In this document: in pieces, positions 53,561-64,000 of the stretch
Layout: every line of letters starts with the position of its first letter
Numbering within the stretch: position 1 is the first letter of the stretch
Program-made: the position numbers and the translations under genes
Assembly (NCBI GenBank): GCA_037974335.1
Contig: CM075760.1
Location: forward strand, 18,508,960-18,572,959
From: Prionace glauca
Lineage: Eukaryota > Chordata > Chondrichthyes > Carcharhiniformes > Carcharhinidae
DNA: 64,000 nt
Reading direction: 5' to 3'
The notes under the pieces: generated by a model
The model's input: only the letters and a program-made list of their open reading frames with translations
The model's database searches: none
Told to the model about the DNA's origin: nothing

Positions 53561-53900
53561 AGCCTCCTTCTCCCTCAGACACCCATTCAGCCTCTTTCAA
53601 TCTCAGACACCTCAATCAGCCCTGCCCACCCTCAGCACCCCACCCACACCAGTCCCCCCCAGACTCCTCACTCACCCGCCCCACCCTCAAAACCCCACTC
53701 AACCCTGTCTCCCTCAGATCCCCACTCAGCCACCTCCTCCTCAGGCTCCTCACACAACCACCCACACCATCAGAACCCAACTCAACCCCTCACCACTTAG
53801 ACAGCCCACTCAGTTCCACTCCCACCTCAGCCACTCCTGTCAGCCCCCTCCCCCTACAAATCCCTCGCTACTCAGCCCCCCTTCAGGCCTGAGGCTTGGC
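53561..53900. repeat. C-rich degenerate repeat
   Basis: Degenerate CCCACTCAGCC/CTCCTCA repeats. Open frames here are compositional. Confidence 0.7.
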
Positions 53901-54667
53901 AGTGTCCATGATACTGTCCACTTGTACTGACACCTGTATTTCGCGCCTTGCTCCTGCGCGGAGAGTTGTGGAGGTTTATCTGCCTCGTGAGTTTGATATT
54001 GTCTGTAGTTAAAGACAGTATTGGGCTCTTCAAATTATCCCATAACACCAGTCACAATTTGGAAATGTGTAATCGATAATGTGCTTATGTGAAATACACC
54101 TCAGTCTCTTTGTTTCACCTCATTGTTTGCACCCCACTGCTCTGTATGTTTGTCTCTATCTAGCTTGTGGTACGCCTGCCTTGAAATTGTTTCATCGGAA
54201 AATGTACAGAGAGATTCGCTCTATTAATCCACGCTGCAGCGACTCTGATAGTTTTTTGAAGGGGCCGTGTAAAGGGAACTATTTCCTGCCTAGCACTGTC
54301 CTGCATCGCTCTATGATGAAGCAGGGCCTTTGCTGTTTAGAATTATCTGAAACTCGTCAGTGACGGACGAGTTTATGAATGAAATCACCGATGTCGCCTC
54401 ATTGTTCATTCATTCTGCCTTTGGATTTTATGAGAAAAAGGCAGAGGTGAAGGTGTTTTTACACGGGTGAATCATTGGGTGGCGCAGTGGCTCTTTCACG
54501 GATGGGCCTTGAGTTCAGTCACATCCCAGACATGACTGGGGGGACATGCCTGTCTGGGAAAGTGGGGTGGTGGTGGGGGAGGTGAGGGGAACACACTATA
54601 ATAGGGAAATGGAGCGGAGTTGATGGCTTTTAGGGAACGGAATTAAGCCAAGGCAGAGATGGTTAAA
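53901..54667. other. No gene recognised downstream of the IgM gene
   Basis: A small SINE-like fragment (GGTGGCGCAGTGGCTCTTTC) is at 54478. A 94-codon plus-strand frame at 54079-54363 has no recognisable family. Confidence 0.4.
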
Positions 54668-54669
54668 TT

Positions 54670-55137
54670 TTTATTCAATGTTTATGTTAAAAATTCAGAG
54701 AACATTTTACAATGAATTTTTTTTTAGTAGTTAGAGAAGTGAATATAACGATCGAACTTTACATTGAAAATAGAACACATGCACAGGGAATTCGTCAATA
54801 TTTGGACATCTGTTACATACACCAGAAATAGAAAACAGGACAGTAATAGGAAGAAGAATTAACAAATGTGAATAAGAAATAAAATAAGTGTCTTATTTAT
54901 ACATGAAATTTGAACTACGGGGAAACTATTAACCATAATTACATTATAACAAAAATGCCTCATACATTTTACACTGAAAACTGAGATAATATCTACGGTA
55001 GCCTCAGTTACAGATTCAGAATGATAAGCTGGGAGAATTTTACTGATACAGTCACCGAGAGCTGATATTATGGTTGAACCATACACAGATCTTGATAATC
55101 AGCTGAGGGAAGTCTTCAGCGACCAAAGTTCAACCCA
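54670..55137 (-). other. 3' UTR of membrane IgM with poly(A) signal
   Basis: It follows the membrane-exon stop. On the minus strand an AATAAA lies at 54670-54675, a plausible end for the membrane mRNA. Confidence 0.55.
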
Positions 55138-55146
55138 TCATTTGAT
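55138..55146 (-). CDS. IGHM: IgM second membrane exon (cytoplasmic tail)
   Basis: After the acceptor CTTTATTTTACAG the minus strand reads ATC AAA TGA, adding Ile-Lys and a stop to the preceding Val-Lys. A tail of this size (two or three residues) is normal for membrane IgM. Confidence 0.75.
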   Translation of the reverse strand: MK

Positions 55147-55280
55147 CTGTAAAATAAAGAGAGAATATTGAAGCAGATGTTTATGATGCGAGACATTAAT
55201 GTTTTTAATCAGTGAAATATTGAGAGATTTTTCAAATCCATTCTGCCAGTTTGAAATGTGAGTGAATTGAATCATCTCAC

Positions 55281-55408
55281 CTTCACCAGAGTGACGGCAG
55301 TGCTGTAGAAAATGCTCAGGAAGAACAGGACGATGAATGTGGAAGCGGTTGTCCAGATGTTTCTGTTATCATCCTCACTGTCTTCAATCCAGATGCGGTC
55401 GGTGGGGT
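55281..55408 (-). CDS. IGHM: IgM first membrane exon
   Basis: From the acceptor CAACCCCTAG it encodes [19 protein letters not shown], an acidic linker, then the transmembrane helix [20 protein letters not shown] and TLVK, ending at donor AAG/GTGAGA. The [16 protein letters not shown] and FYSTAVTL segments carry the polar Thr/Ser positions conserved in mu membrane helices, which contact the CD79 signalling chains. The phase fits the internal CH4 donor (below), so membrane IgM can be made. Confidence 0.93.
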
Positions 55409-56234
55409 CTAGGGGTTGGAGACCAGGAAATGAAATTAGATTACTTCATTTATCCAGGAAATCATTTTGTTATTTTTCATCTCCCCGTTCTCCTTCATGA
55501 GTTGTTAATGTATTCTCTTTGTATAATCTTCAGTATATGTCTACTGTTAAGTTCAGGACACTCAGTAACCGATCTCCATAATTATGTTCACACTTGATAT
55601 TTATGCACATTCCTTTGCCAGTCCATGTCAGAAAGAACTGAAGATGTTTTCTTGAGTATCAGTTCATTTTCGATCAATTTGGCACTATCCCTCATTGAAG
55701 AATATTATGACTGATATGGAGGAACGTTCACTGATCAATGATTGTTTCCACAGATGGTGGCTCATCTTTAAACTGTGAATGTTGTTGTTTAAGAACTGAG
55801 ATGTAATTTCTGATCTTTTCTTATGTGTGGTGTTAATGGTTAGAAGATCACTGGCTTAATTCAGTTTCTCAACGTGTTTTCGGTGCTATGTGCATTGGAC
55901 TAGTTGTCGGTAGATATGTGCGTTAAAATTTATGTTTAAGTTTCACTTTCATCATTTACCTACCATTTGTACTTAAGATTTTGCATTTATGTGCGTGTGC
56001 ATGAATATCTCGTGCTCTGCATTAATCTTTGGCTCTCAGTTAATATATGTAAAGAGCTTTAATGTACGTGTTCATTTCCCTGTGTTTGTTGATTTCTGTA
56101 GTTGTGTGCCTGCATCTGTGTGTATATTTGATTTTTCTGACATTGTGTATGTACGATTCTATTATTGTGGTAAGTCTATGTATATTTATTAAAGCCACTC
56201 TTACTGGGTGCACATAAATTTCTGCCTATTCCTA

Positions 56235-56945
56235 TGTGTTAATTTTTTGTCATTCTAGTAATGTTTGTTTCCTTTTCTGTGCACGTCTGTTTCCCCATTT
56301 GTCTGTGTGTGTACCTATTAACATGTGTGTATGTATATATGTGTTGATAATTCTTCACAACGATATCTTGATATATGTTTGTGTTTCGATATGTAGTAAT
56401 GTGTGCTGTGGTGTTCTGTTCTGTATGAGCATGTTAGTTTCTGTGTCTACATGTTTGCGTGCAAATGTTTTGCTGTCAGTTCATCTATACGCAGGCTGCT
56501 TATTTGTTTATATGAATTTCCATATATATCTGTTAACGTGTATAACATTGTGTGTCTCTATATTTATATTCCTGTCAAAGTGAATGCGCGCTAAGATATA
56601 TACTTATTTAAGTATATGTATGCGTTTGTGCATTTATGTTGGGTCTGCATGTGTGTGTATCTGCCTGTGTTGTGTCTTTCCATAGTATGTGTTTGTGTTT
56701 GGGTCTTTGTTCCAACTCACGTAAGTGTATGCACTTGTGTGTTTTATGTGTATGTGTGTGCGTGCCTTTGTATATATTTGATTGTGTGGTCTTGTTTTAA
56801 TGCCTATTTGTACAAGCGCGTGTCTATATATTTGATTGTGTGTGTGTGTGCGTGTGTGTGTGTGCGTGAGTGTGTGTGTACGTGTGTGTGTACGTGTATG
56901 TGTGTGTGTACGCCTATGTGTGTATTTCTAATTGTGACAGTTCTG
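56235..56945. repeat. TG-rich microsatellite tract in the IgM CH4-TM intron
   Basis: Degenerate TGTG/TATG sequence with a cleaner (TG)n at 56837-56900. The rest of the 55410-58060 intron is unique, with nothing recognised. Confidence 0.8.
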
Positions 56946-58060
56946 TGTAGTATTGTCAGTGTGTATATTTTTTAACTGTTTCTTCAAGTTTCACCAGCAA
57001 TTGTTAACTGAACGTGATCCAAACAATCCGAACAATGGAGCACATTTTCAGACTTTGCTGTTTAAATGTCTTTTATGTGAGTGGCACGGTGATATCAGGA
57101 GAGTGAATGAAATAATTCATTGATGCATTTCAGAATCATCAGGCACAAAACAGTGAAAAGCGGGGAGGATTATTTTACTTGTTTAAATTTCTATTATGGG
57201 AAATCAATGCCAGCACATGATTAACAGGAACAAGAGTGTTGAAACATTTTTGAATTATGTTGCATAAATATATATGCATATATTAGTTTATGTGTTTTAT
57301 ATACTTCAGTGATACTTTCATAACGATAATGATACTTCAAAATCTGTAGCAAAAAAAGAAAGCTAATTTGTACTGTTGACAACTGACTCCTTATTGTAGA
57401 GAGTCATTCCCTTCCAAGCACGCTACTTATGAGAGGGTGGAGAGTGAGCTCATAGTTTACCTCTCTCTACCCTGTAATGCAATGCCCCTGATGGTTCTAA
57501 ACACTGAGGAACTGGCGGTACTGTGGATTAAATAATGACATTCCTCCTCTTTTCATTGAGGAAGTTGTGGTATATGGGTTAGGTACTGATCCTCCCCTCT
57601 CTTTGTTGGGTGAGTAGGAATCCGGTATGTTAACAATTTCACTCTCCCTCAATCTGATGGGGGATTATTTCTCCATGTTTCTGTGTGACCCTCACTTAAG
57701 TTCCCAGTGGGTTTGGTGCAGCAGCTTAAAGCTGACAATGAAAGGGTAAAGGCATGGACAATGAGAGAAACAGGAACACTGAGATCTAAATATTGAGAAT
57801 GTTTGACGCAAATGTTGAAATTGTCGGATTTTTCCTCAGGGAGGAAAGTCGGTGAAGACATTTTGGAGAATCCTGTAATAAATGTGCTCTACTCTGTCTC
57901 TAAGACAGGGTGGATCTGAGCAGGGTGCATTGGTTCAACAAGACTTCGGTCTGAGGCCTGAAAGTACCTGACTCAAACCAAAAATTATCTACTGGAAGGA
58001 AAACTGAAAAGCAACCAATGAAGCGATTGGGTATTTCATTTATCGTTAGAGGAAAATGAT

Positions 58061-58075
58061 TTTATTCTTTTTATT
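58061..58075 (-). promoter_or_regulatory. Poly(A) signals for secreted IgM
   Basis: On the minus strand two AATAAA hexamers lie 30-45 bp after the secretory stop, suited to the short secreted mRNA. Confidence 0.65.
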
Positions 58076-58102
58076 GTAGTTTTTAATGTAACCGAGTGAC
58101 TC

Positions 58103-58494
58103 TCATTGACATGAATTAACAGTGTCCATCAGTGCAAGGGAAATGTTCACAAAACTGGGTTTACCGCTGGATTTGTCAACTGTTCTGTTGATGATCTTCA
58201 AGGGGATGGCTTCATGTCCCACCACACAGGAGTAAGAAGCGCCACTGGACCATTCCTCTGCTGCAATGGATAACAGGCTGTACATGAAGAAGGAGCTATC
58301 GCCGTTCTCCGCCACTACCTCGGTGTTCCTGTAGTTCCCGGGATTCACCGGCTTGTCGTTGACGGTCCACTTGACGAAGATCTCTCGGGGGGAGAAACCT
58401 CTCACTAAGCAGCTGAGGGAGATGAAACTCTGAGCGGAGACTTCTTCTGCCGAGGGCAGGAGGACAGAGACGACCGGTTCCCGCGGATTTGGAT
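58103..58494 (-). CDS. IGHM: IgM CH4 domain and secretory tail
   Basis: From the acceptor ATTTTCTGCAG the minus strand encodes [55 protein letters not shown], then the secretory tailpiece [20 protein letters not shown] and a stop. The C-x-W-x-C Ig core is complete, and the tail has the penultimate Cys and N-glycosylation site (NIS) that mu chains use for polymer assembly. An internal donor AGCG/GTAAAC (last base 58165) just before the tail allows splicing to the membrane exon in phase. The sequence is typical shark mu. Confidence 0.96.
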
Positions 58495-58689
58495 CTGCAG
58501 AAAATGTACAATAAATGTCAATAAACTGGAGAGTTCTGGAGACAATGAAACCGCTGGTGAGATATCAGGAAAATGTGCTTCGCTTTTGATTTTAAATGTT
58601 TCCATTTTTGACTTCCGGCTTGGAGGGGAGGTGAACACAATTGTTTTCTCAAATAACTCAGGGAAGTTTCTGACTGGGAAGTTTCAGAA

Positions 58690-58860
58690 ATTTTACATCA
58701 CAGAATCAGGCCATTCGGCCGAACTGATCCACTTTTCTTATTGGTTTCCTATTTTTGATGCACCACATCAGACTCCCCCCTTCTTCTTCGATATAAACCC
58801 AGTAACATCGCCTTCAGTTCACTTTTCATTCATCAACACATCAAACTCCCCATAAAAATA
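58690..58860 (-). mobile_element. LINE 3' end fragment in the CH3-CH4 intron
   Basis: It has ACAGAATCAGGCCATTCGGC followed by family-like sequence, decayed. Confidence 0.45.
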
Positions 58861-58979
58861 TCGATCGGCCCATAGTCGCTTCGTTGTTTTTTTTTCCATT
58901 CAGGGGAGACCATTAATGCACTGAATATTAAATATTGACTTGTACACTTCCACTGGAGATAGCCACAGAGATGCATTTA

Positions 58980-59715
58980 CATAGAAACATAGAATAGTAC
59001 AGCACAGTGCAGGCCCTTTGGCCCTCAATGCTGTGCCGAACTATGTCCAATCCTAAGATCAAGCTATCCCACTCCCTATCATTCTGGTGTGCTCCATGAG
59101 CCTATCCAATAACGGCTTGACACTTCCCAAAGTGTCCGACTCCACTATCGCAGCAGGCAGTGTATTCTACACCCCACCACTCTGTGAGTGAATAATGTAC
59201 CTTGGACATCCCTCCTATATCTCCCACCATGAACCTTAAATTTATGCCCCCTAGTAACAGCTGCATCCACCTGAGGAAATATTCTCTGCACGTCCACTCT
59301 ATCTATCCCCCTCATCATCTTATACATCTCTTTTAAGTCGCCTTTGATCCTCCTCTGTTCTAAAGAAAAAAGCCCCAGCTCCCTCAACCTTTCCTCATAA
59401 GACCTACCCTCCAAACCAGGCAGCATCCTGGTAAATCTCCACTGCACTCTCCCCAATGCTCCCACATCCTTCTTATAGTGAGGTTACCAGAAGTGCACTC
59501 AATATTCCAAATGTGATCCGATGTAGTTGCAGCATAACCCCACAGCCTTCAACTCAAACTCCCTATGAATAACCGGTAAAACACTATAGGTCTTCTTCAC
59601 GGCTCTATCCACTTGAGTGGTAACCTTTAGAGATCTGGGGATATGAACCCCAAGATCTTTCAGTTCCTCCACAATCCTCAGAACCCTACCTACATTTTGA
59701 CCCCACATTTATTGC
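58980..59715 (-). mobile_element. CR1-type LINE 3' end in the CH3-CH4 intron
   Basis: The reverse complement encodes MLPGLEGRSYEERLRELGLF, DLKEMYKMMRGIDRVDVQRI and the 3' tail GCCAAAGGGCCTGCACTGTG. It ends less than 20 bp from the CH3 donor. Confidence 0.88.
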
Positions 59716-59733
59716 TTCAATCTCTCAGCTCAC

Positions 59734-60042
59734 CTGTTTCCTTGTGGATAGATGCTCTTAGAGGAGTCGGCAGATCCTGATGGCTCACCACGCACTCAAA
59801 CACAGAAGCACTCAGCCAGGCTTGTGTGGAGATGTTTAATTTGCTGATCACGCTGTCAGGATCCGCTCCGGGCTTTTCGGCAATCTCTGATTTCAAATAC
59901 TTCCTGTCTCGGATCCAGGACACGTTAACTCCATAAGGAGCATGAGAAATGATGCAGGTTAAGGTCGCGGTCGCCTCCAGTAAGACCTGTTCTATTGGTG
60001 GTGGCTGTATCTTCACTGTAGATTCATGGCATTCGAGAGGAT
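59734..60042 (-). CDS. IGHM: IgM CH3 domain
   Basis: From the acceptor TTTATTCACAG (phase 1) it encodes [60 protein letters not shown] and ends at the donor ACAG/GTGAGC. Both core Cys and the Trp are present. The Cys in LECHE near the start could bridge the two heavy chains; that is inferred from position. Length 103 codons. Confidence 0.95.
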
Positions 60043-60474
60043 CTGTGAATAAAAAATTAAAATCAACCCTAGTTCCCCTTCAGAAGCAGGACAGTAGTCT
60101 TCAGCCTGAAGGAGACCAAGTTGCCTTCGAGGTATCAATCTCCAACTATCGCCTTTCAATTTCTATAGGCGATGGCAAACCAGCTTGTTCTATGAAATTA
60201 TTCCCTTTATTAAAGTATTGTAGCTGCTGTATCATTCTCATGAATCAGCATTACAACTGATACCACCCTGAACTCAGGAACAAAGTACTGGCCGTTGCTT
60301 TATAAGGTTAAGATGCATTTTGCAATATTTTACCCCTGTGCTGTGACCTGTGAAACACTCCGATACCCAATGTCTCTCCAAGTCTTACCGGCTGTCTCAA
60401 GAAAAAAAAAGGTCACGTCAAGGCCACCTCACTCACTTCAAGACAGAAGGGAACATTATTTGAAAAGGAGACAG

Positions 60475-60790
60475 TGGCATGGTGTGCTGTCGATGGGGTT
60501 GTAACGTAGGTCGACACTCTGGGGAAATAGATTCGAATCTCACCACTGCAGATGGTGAAATGGGAATTTAATAAAAATCAGTGATTAAAAGTCAAATGAT
60601 CACCATGAAGCCTTTGTTGGAAAAGCCCACCTGGTTCACGAATGTCCTTTAGAAAAGTAAACCTGCTGTCTTTATCTGGCCTGGCATGCATGTGACTCCA
60701 GATTCACAGCAAAGTGGTTGACACTTAAGTGCCGTCAGGGATGGAATATAAATGCACATCTCAGGAAGCAATAACAAAAATTGCTGTTGT
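60475..60790 (+). mobile_element. SINE family 2 copy in the CH2-CH3 intron
   Basis: tRNA-like head GATTCGAATCTCACCACTGC, then GGTTCACGAATGTCCTTTAG and TATCTGGCCTGGCATGCATG, the classical body. Confidence 0.7.
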
Positions 60791-60938
60791 GATGAAATTC
60801 TGAGTAGCGCTGTCCAAATGCAGCAAAATACCTGACAATAACTTAGAAATTGTTCGATGCTTTGTACTAACTTTAATAGATCCCTAATTCCAATTAACAT
60901 CAGAATGGTATATTTTATGCACGATTTGAGTCTCTTAC

Positions 60939-61250
60939 CCCGAGATACGCTGATGTTCTGACTCTGAGTGAATTCTTGATGAGTGACCTGACAGGTATAG
61001 ACCGCTTTGCTGAACCATTCCCCAGCGGAGACTGTCAGCCGACTGCTGGCCGAGAAGTTCCCGTTCAATCGACAGGGGGGAGAGGTGACAATTCCTGAAT
61101 GCGTGGGTTCCCCATTCTTCAGCCAACTCACTTCCATTGACCCTGGCTGGAAATCGATGATTGAACAGACGATGGTTGCAAATTTGCTGCTTGAGATTTC
61201 TTCACTCGAACTCACGGTGAGGATAACGGTTGGATGGAAAACTTGAGGAC
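60939..61250 (-). CDS. IGHM: IgM CH2 domain
   Basis: From the acceptor TTTTTCTGAAG it encodes [76 protein letters not shown] and ends at donor CGGG/GTAAGA. Core Cys and Trp are intact. The domain is of the usual C1-set type. An extra Cys (PPCRLN) sits mid-domain. Confidence 0.95.
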
Positions 61251-61459
61251 CTTCAGAAAAAAAGCATATTCGTCATTTCCTGCCGAAGATGTGGATCTAT
61301 TAAACTTTTGTTGATATTAGCAACTCATTTGCAGTCTATAGACACTAGCCGGAACAATCCAGGGGTCTGGATTATGCACATCTATTTAACTGAGTAATAA
61401 CCAAGGCCCTACATGCTAACCACAGTGTTTGTGTTTCACACAAGCTCCATAACACTTAC

Positions 61460-61759
61460 ATGTTATTTCAACGCTCTTGACTGAGCTGCTGTGTTGAACC
61501 TCACAGTCAATTCTGGGACATTCTCCCGCTGAGTCGCTGATGGTTAACTGGCTGCTCAGGGTGTAGGTTCCCTTCGTGTTTCGCACTGACGGGTACGTCT
61601 TAAACCCAGTGGTGAACGGCTGCCCATTTTTCTTCCATGTCACTTTGGAGACATCTGGAAGGTAATCCATCGCCAAACAGCCGTAAGTGATGGAGCCGCC
61701 GGAGTTCTGCTGCTGACAGGAGGAGACCAGGCCGTAGAGAGTGGGCGGAGACGGTGTCG
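61460..61759 (-). CDS. IGHM: IgM CH1 domain
   Basis: From the acceptor ATTCTTTCCCAG it encodes [60 protein letters not shown], then [15 protein letters not shown], ending at donor ACAT/GTAAGT. The [13 protein letters not shown] start and CLAMDYLPD block are typical of shark mu CH1. The Cys of VSSC or GECP is a candidate for the light-chain bond. All mu exons are in phase 1 with intact splice sites, so the constant region appears functional. The J that should precede it is not within the 2.2 kb to the right edge. Confidence 0.96.
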
Positions 61760-61869
61760 CTGGGAAAGAATAGCCAATTGAACAAGTTAGACTCTTATTT
61801 GCGTTTATTAAGTCATCAAACATATTGTTACAAATATGTTTCTGTATTAGATATAGCTTTTGGCGTTGA

Positions 61870-61995
61870 AGGGATGAAGGGATATGGGTAGTAGATATGA
61901 TCAGGATATTGATGAGCTCTGACCAAAGTGAATGGCGGAGTCGGCTCAATGGGCCGAATGGTCTACTCCGGCTTCTATTTTCTATGTTTCTATCT
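61870..61995 (+). mobile_element. LINE 3' tail upstream of CH1
   Basis: It has GGGCCGAATGGTCTACTCCG and TATTTTCTATGTTTCTATC, the family tail. Confidence 0.7.
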
Positions 61996-62269
61996 CAAAC
62001 ATTGATTAAAATTATGGACTTTCCTAACACTTCCTGATTAAAACATACATCCACCTTTGAGATTATGTTACTTCTATCATTTGGGAATTGTCATCTCTGC
62101 AGAAACTCATATCCCTTTCTCCACTTCTATCAAATTAGCAAGGAAAAAGAACACATTCTGTTAGTCTCAAAATGACATGTCATTCATGAGATTAACAGAG
62201 AAGATCAAAGATTGTCTCCATTATTGCGGTAACCATTTATGTCTCAAACAACAACACTTCGTTCATATC

Positions 62270-62395
62270 ATCCTCTCACCTGATGAGGGAGCTCCAACGG
62301 CTTGTCATTCCAAATAAACCTGTTGGACTTTAACCTGGTGCAGTGAGATCCTTACTGTGCCCACAACAACCTCACTCCGGCATCTCCACACTAGT
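62270..62395. mobile_element. Right end of inverted-end element
   Basis: CCAAATAAACCTGTTGGACT and TTTAACCTGGTGCAGTGAGA match the 51140-51200 end. Confidence 0.7.
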
Positions 62396-62689
62396 TTTGG
62401 AAATTGCCTGGGTTCAAACTGATTGAAGCCCCTTCGTCTCTCCAACTCACTGTCTCTCAATCCACAAAACGGAGATTGTGACTTTGATTCAAAAATACCT
62501 CCGGAATGAATACGTACTGAAGGATCAGGAAACTCTACATGTGATTATAAATTCAAATAAATGCAACATTGACTCATTGACGGATCATACATTAGTAGCA
62601 AGACTTGGCCATTCGGGATTTGAAGTTTCCTCCATCATTCACTGAGATTACAGATGAACTGATTGTGGTGCTAGCTCTGTTCTGAACCT

Positions 62690-63465
62690 CCTCACTCTGC
62701 CCATCCATCACCCGCTCTCTGCTCATTTCCCCAGCTCTTTGCCCTTTCCCGTGGCTCTCTGCCTTTCGCGGTGGCTCTTTTCCCCTTTTATCCAGCTCCC
62801 GGTATTTCCACCTGGCTCTCTACACTTCCCTCCAGCTCTGTGCCCTCTCCCCCAGCTCTCTGCTCTTTCCCTCAGCCCCTTACACGTTCCGTCAGCTCTC
62901 TGCCCTCTGTCCCTGGTCCCTACCCTCTTTCTTCTTTCCCCCAGCTCTCTGACCTTTGCCCCTGACTCTCCTGCCCTTTCCCCTGCTCTTTCTGCCCTTT
63001 TCCTCGGCTCTCTGGCCTGTCTCCTGCCTCCCTGCCATTGTTCGTGCCTTCCTGCCTTTCTCCTGGTTCTCGCTCCTTTCCCTGGTCTTTCTGCCCTTTC
63101 CCCCATCTCTCTGCCCTTTCTTTCGGCTCTCCCCCCTTTCACTGGTCTCTCTGCCCTTTCCCCCTGCTCCCTGTCCTTTCTCCACTCTCTCTGCCCTTTC
63201 CCCTAGCTTTCCACCCAGTTCCCCGGCTGCGTGCACTTTCCCCCGCCTCTCTGGCCTTTCTCCAGCTCTCTGCTGTTTCCCCTGGCTCTCAGCCCACCCC
63301 CACCCCGGCTCTCTGCCCTTTCCCCAGCTCTCTGCTGTTTCCCCTGGCTCTCAGCCCACCCCCACCCCGGCTCTCTGCCCTTTCCCCAGCTCTCTGCTGT
63401 TTCCCCTGGCTCTCAGCCCACCCCCACCCCGGCTCTCTGCCCTTTCCCCCGCCTCCTGTTCTCAC
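62690..63465 (-). repeat. Switch-like array upstream of IgM CH1
   Basis: On the IgM sense (minus) strand this is a G-rich tandem array of about 20-25-bp units (AGAGAGCTGGGGGAAAGGGC type). It ends in 62-bp units starting at 63264, 63326 and 63388, which include GGGGTGGGGGTGGGCTGAGA. Ten AGCT tetramers were counted by hand in about 780 bp. GAGCT, GGGGT and AGCT are the motifs of mammalian switch regions. Long open frames here are compositional. Confidence 0.75.
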
Positions 63466-63604
63466 CTGACTCTTTGTCATTGTCTGACCCCGAGCCCCCA
63501 GCGATTCCCTTCAGTTCTCTGCATTCCCAGGGCAGCTCCCACATTTAAACACCAAACTGCTGCTTGAGATCTTTCTTCTCTCTCGTTGCAGACCTTCGCC
63601 ACAC

Positions 63605-64000
63605 AGATTTAGTGAGTGTGAGTGAGAGAATGTGAGTGTGTGACGGTGAGTAAATGAGTGAGAGTGGATGAGTAGTGGTGTATGTGTGACGGAAGATGGG
63701 TAAGTGAGTGTGAGTGAGCGATGTCCTTTGAGTGACGATGAGTGATTGAGGGTGAGCAAGTGTGGGTGAGGGTAAGAGAGCGTGAGTAAGTGACTGTGTG
63801 AGAGAGGGTAGGACTGAAGGAGGCTGAATGTGAGTGAAGGTGGCTGGATGAGTGTAGGTAAGCAAGATTGAAAGAATGAGGGAGAGTGAGTGAGCATGTG
63901 TGAAGGTTAGTGGAGGTGGGTGAGTGAAAGTGAGTGAGATTGAGTGAGTGAGGGTGAGGGAGTGAATGTAACTGAGTAAGTGAGGGGTGAGTTTGACTGA
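63605..64000. repeat. GTGAG-rich simple repeat
   Basis: Degenerate GAGTGAGTGTGAGTGAG sequence to the right edge. It lies 5' of the switch-like array relative to IgM and is C-rich on the IgM sense strand. Confidence 0.85.

Noticed and set aside
53305-53930. 195- and 164-codon proline-rich frames
   Set aside because: Both cover a C-rich degenerate repeat and run out of a LINE tail; no splice sites or domain.
56235-56975. Cys/Val-rich open frames in the IgM CH4-TM intron
   Set aside because: They translate a TG-rich microsatellite.
62723-63567. Open frames of 100-200 codons on both strands
   Set aside because: They follow the tandem repeat units and overlap each other on both strands; not genes.
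1-64000. CRISPR arrays, bacterial operons, tRNA or rRNA genes
   Set aside because: None present. The tRNA-like pieces are SINE heads in many copies with decayed boxes.

Overview
The window looks like germline DNA of a cartilaginous fish, most likely a shark. Three things point there. It holds immunoglobulin mu constant exons next to an IgNAR-type V segment. It holds a leaderless T-cell-receptor V exon downstream of a NAR V-D-J unit, the arrangement known as NAR-TCR and known only from cartilaginous fishes. It is also packed with CR1-clade LINE fragments and tRNA-headed SINEs. Species cannot be named from this alone. A 100-base run of N lies at 14170-14269.

Layout from left to right. (1) 0.3-14.0 kb is a cluster of five C2H2 zinc-finger paralogues: A (minus, 506-1180), B (plus, pseudogene, 2979-3861), C (minus, interrupted by a stop, 7761-8687), D (plus, lacks an ATG, 11702-12376) and E (plus, 13059-14039). 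A/B and C/D are head to head. D has a CpG-rich promoter. Stray pieces of the same gene type (promoter, first exon, 3' UTR) recur near 37.7, 40.0 and 41.5 kb. (2) 14-20 kb is almost all CR1 LINE and microsatellite. (3) 20.0-28.9 kb, minus strand, is an antigen-receptor mini-locus. In transcription order it has a NAR-type leader and V, one D, a NAR J, a leaderless supporting TCR V, then four TCR alpha/delta-like J segments. V, D and J carry recognisable recombination signals. (4) 29-45 kb is repeats, plus two CpG-rich promoter-like islands (32.1-33.0 and 37.6-38.0 kb) and a 1.1-kb VNTR. (5) 45.4-51.8 kb, minus strand, is a two-exon GPR139-like receptor gene. (6) 55.1-61.8 kb, minus strand, is a complete IgM constant region: CH1-CH4, secretory tail and both membrane exons. 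Its V-D-J must lie beyond the right edge. Upstream of CH1 is an array that is G-rich on the sense strand and holds GAGCT and GGGGT motifs, like a mammalian switch region.

How the parts work together: the NAR V-D-J can form an outer V domain and splice by its J donor straight into the supporting V exon, because the splice phase matches. The supporting V in turn carries a 23-type signal that can join one of the downstream J segments (12-type signals). No TCR constant exon is visible. IgM constant exons, the receptor gene and the NAR-TCR unit share one orientation within about 42 kb, so immunoglobulin and T-cell-receptor genes are closely linked here. Coordinates of exons and signals were read by hand from the sequence; splice use and expression are inferred.
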